A DNA stretch of 9,511 nt. Origin: Bacteroidales bacterium. Its GTDB lineage: Bacteria; Bacteroidota; Bacteroidia; Bacteroidales; UBA932. The notes beneath the pieces are model-generated. The model had not been told where the DNA came from. It saw only the letters and a list, made by a program, of their open reading frames with translations, and searched no databases. Below are positions 6,682 through 9,511 of this stretch, in pieces. The stretch lies in NCBI GenBank assembly GCA_017483985.1, contig JAFUUB010000108.1, forward strand, positions 1 to 9,511, read 5' to 3'. Position numbers and translations under genes: made by a program. Each line of letters begins with the position of its first letter. The first letter of the stretch is position 1.

Positions 6682-9511
6682 TTAGATTTCATGTACATAA
6701 ACACCGCTGCGGGCGGTGATGTAGAGTTTGCTCCCGACGATGGTCAGGGAAGCCGGGCGCTCCGGAACGCGGATGGTACGCTTGTAGGAGCCGTCCGGAC
6801 CATAGACAAGGACCTCACCGTCAGCGACATAGACATTGCCGGCCGCATCGGTGGCGACGCCGAATTCACCGCGCTCCACGAAGATTTTCGGATCGGAGAG
6901 GGAACCGTCGGCGGCCACGGCGGCCGAGACGACCCGGCGGTCATAGTCGTCGGACAGGAAGACCCGCTTGCCCGGGATGGCTTCGATCAGCGAGGTGCTG
7001 CGGACCAGGTCATACTGCTGCGGGATGATGGTGCGTCCGTCGGGGGCGACGAAGCACTTCTCCGGACGGAATACGACATTCGTCCAGAAATCGTGGAAGT
7101 CGCGCCAGCGGTTGGACGGATAGAGGGCCTTGGCCACATTGGTCACGCTGCCCATCGGGACGAGATCGAGCAGGCGGATGCTGTTCTCCGGATCCTTCGG
7201 GTCGATGCTGTAGGCGAGGGTGGCGAAGCCGGAGTTGCCCCAGCCGCTGAAGGAGGTGCCGGAGGCGTCCGGCAGGCTCTGGACGGTGATCGGGTCGGCG
7301 GCGAAGCCGGGCTGGCGGTCATAGCGGAAGGTCACGATGACGTTGTCCTTCGTATCGACGGCCACGTTGTCCGGTTTCCACGGGAAGTCGGCCAGGAGTT
7401 TCAGGCCCTTCTCCGGGTTCCACTGCCAGACGCGGCGGAGCCGGTGGTCGCAGAAGTACAGGTTGCCCTTGCTGTCGTGGGCGACGCCCTCGGCGAATTC
7501 CAGGTCGCCGGCGATCCGGGTCGCGGTGCCGGTGCTGCTGGTCCGGGCAAAGGTGGAAGCCTCGTTGCCGGTCACTGTCAGTCGGGCGAATTCCCACGGC
7601 CGGACCTCGATTTCCTTGGCCTGGTCGTAGATCGGAATGTCATTGGAGTATTTGACCTGTCCGAAGTTGTGGACATTCAGGAATTCGATGTCCCGGCAGC
7701 CGCGCATGCGCACGGAGCTGTGGTACGGCCAGTTGAAGCGGATGACGCGGAACATGTACAGTTCTGCGAAGGTAATGTTGTGGCAGTCATCCAGTTCGAG
7801 CGGCTGGCATTCCTTGCTTTCGACGCTCTCTTCCTCGGTCTGCATGCAGTAGATCTTCCAGTTGGCGACGTTGCGCAGGCGCACTTCGCTGCGGACATGG
7901 TGCTCGATGCTCATCGCGTAGATGCGGGCCGGCACGTCGGTGTCCGTGGCGAGGAAGCCGTTGGTGGCGTAGGTGTTGGCGGTCCAGATGTCCTTGAAGG
8001 TGCCGCCGCCGCGGTTGACCCACAGGCTCCAGTGCTGGTTGTCCCAGGCGTTGTCGAAGCCCGCGGCACGCACCGGGTTCTCCGGGGTGCTGACATTCGA
8101 AGCCCCACCGGGACGGGCGCCGCCACGGTTCTGCTGGCCGCCCTGCGGGGCAGGGGTCGGTTTGCGCATGGTGCCGTGTCCGCCGACGTACTTGACGTCA
8201 TTCATGTAGGAATCCGCGCCGGCCATCCACTTGACGCCGACTGCGCGGTAGTTGAAGGCGCCGGTGTTGATGCCGATGCCGTTCAGGAAGTTCTGTCCGC
8301 CCTCGGAGGACTCGAGGATCGCGGCCGGGGCGCCGAAGGAGCTGAAGGCCGGCGTGCTCTCGAGGAGCTTGAGCTGGGTGGCGAAGGGGTGCAGGCCGAT
8401 GAACTTGGTATTGCGGTTCATCTTGATGGTTTCGGAGACGATGTACCAGCCGGTAGGGAAGTACACGTTGTCGCCGGCGGCCATGGCCCGGCGGATCGCC
8501 TGGGTATCATCGGTCTTTCCGTCGCCCTTGGCGCCGTAGTCACGGACGTTGACCCAGGTTTCCATGCCCGGGAGCTGCGGAATGTCGTTCTTCAGGACGG
8601 CCGGAAGCTTGGCGAGCGGGACGATGTCCATGTCGGTCCTGTAGGCCGGGGTGTCCGTCAGGGAAGCCATCTGGAGACCGTGGTTGAAGGACTTGACGCA
8701 ATAGACCTTGTCGGCGACCTTGGTCTGCTCGCCGGTGCGGAGGTATTTGACCAGCACGGGGACCTTGCTGCAGACGATATCGCGCAGGGTCACGTCGGTG
8801 TTGGAATTGTTCTCGGTCGCGATGACGATGGCCGGACCGGTGACGTTCTCGAAGCGGCAGTTCTCCATGAAGACGCGGTCGTTGAAGCCTTCCTGGATCT
8901 CATAGACAGTCGGGACATTCTTCGCCTGGAGGTTGACGATCGCCAGACCGGCTTCCTGGGCGTAGATGGCGGCCTTGCGCTGGCCTTCGAAATAGCAGTC
9001 GGCCATCATGACCTGCCAGCCCGGGGAGGCCTTGGTCGAGAAGATGCCGTATTCACCGCCGATGAAGGCGATGTTCTCCATCTCGTTGCCGACATCGAAG
9101 AGACCGGCCTTGCCCTTGCCGATGTTGATTGTCATGTAGCTGACGAAACTGTGCTGGGCGAAGTGCGTGCGCAGGGCGACCGCCTGCGGGTTGCCGTCTT
9201 CGATGCGGATGTCGATGTTGGACATGCAGCTGTAGAAGGTGCCGGCGCCGGCATCGCCGACGCGGTCTTCATTGGTCACGATACCGCCGGTGAACCAGAA
9301 CATGTATTTGCTCTTCCCCTTGTCGGCGGGATGTTCGTCCGCAAATCCGGGCGACTTCTTCGACAGGATGAACTGCGGACGGGTCTTTCCGTAGCCGATC
9401 ACCCGGACGGCGCCGGAATCGCCGACGGGGTCTTCATTGGTCACGATACCGCAGGTGAACCAGAACATGTATTTGCTCTTGCCCTTGTCGTTGGGATGTT
9501 CGTCGGCGAAA
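6682..9511 (-). CDS. Double beta-helix (pectate_lyase_3 / GH55-like) protein fused to NHL/SMP-30-like propeller (5' partial)
   Basis: The frame is open to the right edge, so the true start lies outside and the ATG at 9468 is internal. Of the visible 942 codons (numbered from the first whole codon), about 1-300 are a right-handed beta-helix with short N/D/G-rich coils (NIDIRIEDGNP, MENIAFIGGEYGIF, FMENCRFENVTGPAIVI). VNVRDYGAKGDGKTDDTQAI at 320-339 is the pectate_lyase_3 signature and opens a second helix that runs to about 630. Two tandem helices with this signature are the layout of GH55 exo-beta-1,3-glucanases, and Q-T-E at 557-559 resembles a motif I recall from GH55. Residues about 664-942 are an NHL/SMP-30-like propeller (FAEGVAHDSKGNLYFCDHR, KPDNVAVDTKDN, GVATDAAGNVYVADG). 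A GH28-related or pectate lyase function is the alternative. No signal peptide can be seen because the N-terminus is missing. An in-frame tandem duplication lies at the right edge, and a Gln/Pro/Gly/Arg-rich insert at 448-479. Confidence 0.75.
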   Translation of the reverse strand, partial: FADEHPNDKGKSKYMFWFTCGIVTNEDPVGDSGAVRVIGYGKTRPQFILSKKSPGFADEHPADKGKSKYMFWFTGGIVTNEDRVGDAGAGTFYSCMSNIDIRIEDGNPQAVALRTHFAQHSFVSYMTINIGKGKAGLFDVGNEMENIAFIGGEYGIFSTKASPGWQVMMADCYFEGQRKAAIYAQEAGLAIVNLQAKNVPTVYEIQEGFNDRVFMENCRFENVTGPAIVIATENNSNTDVTLRDIVCSKVPVLVKYLRTGEQTKVADKVYCVKSFNHGLQMASLTDTPAYRTDMDIVPLAKLPAVLKNDIPQLPGMETWVNVRDYGAKGDGKTDDTQAIRRAMAAGDNVYFPTGWYIVSETIKMNRNTKFIGLHPFATQLKLLESTPAFSSFGAPAAILESSEGGQNFLNGIGINTGAFNYRAVGVKWMAGADSYMNDVKYVGGHGTMRKPTPAPQGGQQNRGGARPGGASNVSTPENPVRAAGFDNAWDNQHWSLWVNRGGGTFKDIWTANTYATNGFLATDTDVPARIYAMSIEHHVRSEVRLRNVANWKIYCMQTEEESVESKECQPLELDDCHNITFAELYMFRVIRFNWPYHSSVRMRGCRDIEFLNVHNFGQVKYSNDIPIYDQAKEIEVRPWEFARLTVTGNEASTFARTSSTGTATRIAGDLEFAEGVAHDSKGNLYFCDHRLRRVWQWNPEKGLKLLADFPWKPDNVAVDTKDNVIVTFRYDRQPGFAADPITVQSLPDASGTSFSGWGNSGFATLAYSIDPKDPENSIRLLDLVPMGSVTNVAKALYPSNRWRDFHDFWTNVVFRPEKCFVAPDGRTIIPQQYDLVRSTSLIEAIPGKRVFLSDDYDRRVVSAAVAADGSLSDPKIFVERGEFGVATDAAGNVYVADGEVLVYGPDGSYKRTIRVPERPASLTIVGSKLYITARSGVYVHEI
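8074..8169 (-). other. Gln/Pro/Gly/Arg-rich low-complexity insert in the beta-helix protein
   Basis: This stretch encodes MRKPTPAPQGGQQNRGGARP, then GGASNVSTPENP. It interrupts the second beta-helix between DVKYVGGHGT and RAAGFDNAWDNQHW, which read as adjacent helix coils. The composition predicts a disordered loop of about 32 residues. Confidence 0.6.
9246..9346 (-). repeat. Direct repeat copy B (165-bp period) inside the beta-helix gene
   Basis: This stretch is about 91% identical to 9411-9511 (I count 9 mismatches in 101 positions, no gaps), exactly 165 bp away, so the reading frame is kept. It encodes FADEHPADKGKSKYMFWFTG, then GIVTNEDRVGDAGA, and leads smoothly into the helix coils that follow (GTFYSCMSNIDIRI). 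Confidence 0.9.
9411..9511 (-). repeat. Direct repeat copy A (165-bp period), reaching the window edge
   Basis: This is the partner of 9246-9346. It encodes FADEHPNDKGKSKYMFWFTC, then GIVTNEDPVGDSGA, differing from copy B at four residues (N/A, C/G, P/R, S/A). It runs to the last base of the window, so the repeat may be longer and there may be further copies outside. The 64 bp between the copies (9347-9410) encode VRVIGYGKTRPQFILSKKSPG. Confidence 0.9.

Noticed and set aside
9466..9468. ATG at 9468 as the start of the beta-helix gene
   Set aside because: The frame is open upstream to the window edge, and the upstream codons encode the first half of the repeat unit, so this Met is internal.
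1..9511. CRISPR array, tRNA, insertion sequence or terminator
   Set aside because: I saw no spaced short palindromic repeats, no tRNA-like clover pattern, no transposase or terminal inverted repeats, and no GC hairpin with a T-run; nearly all bases are coding on the minus strand.

Overview
The window looks like a piece of a GC-rich Bacteroidota genome, most likely a gut- or rumen-type Bacteroidales (Alistipes-like or an uncultivated relative). The reasons are the families present (a DUF5107-TPR protein, clan GH-A hydrolases typical of Bacteroidota polysaccharide loci), lipoprotein and type I signal peptides at the start of every gene whose start is visible, and AT-rich start contexts without a clear Shine-Dalgarno. 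The genus is inference; no rRNA, tRNA or housekeeping gene is present to test it.

All genes lie on the minus strand and run right to left as one tightly packed operon. (1) 9511-6682: a large extracellular-type protein, 5' end outside the window, with two right-handed beta-helix regions (pectate_lyase_3 / GH55-like) followed by an NHL/SMP-30-like beta-propeller. (2) 6655-3371: a secreted 1094-aa protein with a DUF5107 (galactose-mutarotase-like) front half and a long TPR array. (3) 3374-1395: a 659-aa lipoprotein, clan GH-A, GH50 (beta-agarase)-like. (4) 1384-116: a secreted 422-aa clan GH-A hydrolase that resembles GH158 endo-beta-1,3-glucanases. (5) 116-1: the first 38 codons of another lipoprotein, probably a GH3 beta-glucosidase. 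Gene junctions are a 26-bp gap, a 4-bp ATGA overlap, a 10-bp gap and a 1-bp TAATG overlap, so the genes are almost certainly co-transcribed and two pairs are probably translationally coupled. There is no gene-free stretch longer than 26 bp, and I see no promoter, terminator, RNA gene, CRISPR array or insertion sequence.

Taken together this is the enzyme part of a polysaccharide utilisation locus. A coherent reading is degradation of a beta-1,3-linked glucan (GH55-like exo-enzyme, GH158-like endo-enzyme, GH3 beta-glucosidase), with the GH50-like lipoprotein and the DUF5107-TPR protein in roles I cannot assign. No SusC/SusD pair or regulator is visible; they may lie outside. The most unusual points are an in-frame 165-bp-period duplication at the 5' edge of the beta-helix gene, the helix-propeller fusion, and Pro/Arg/Gln-rich inserts in two of the neighbouring enzymes.
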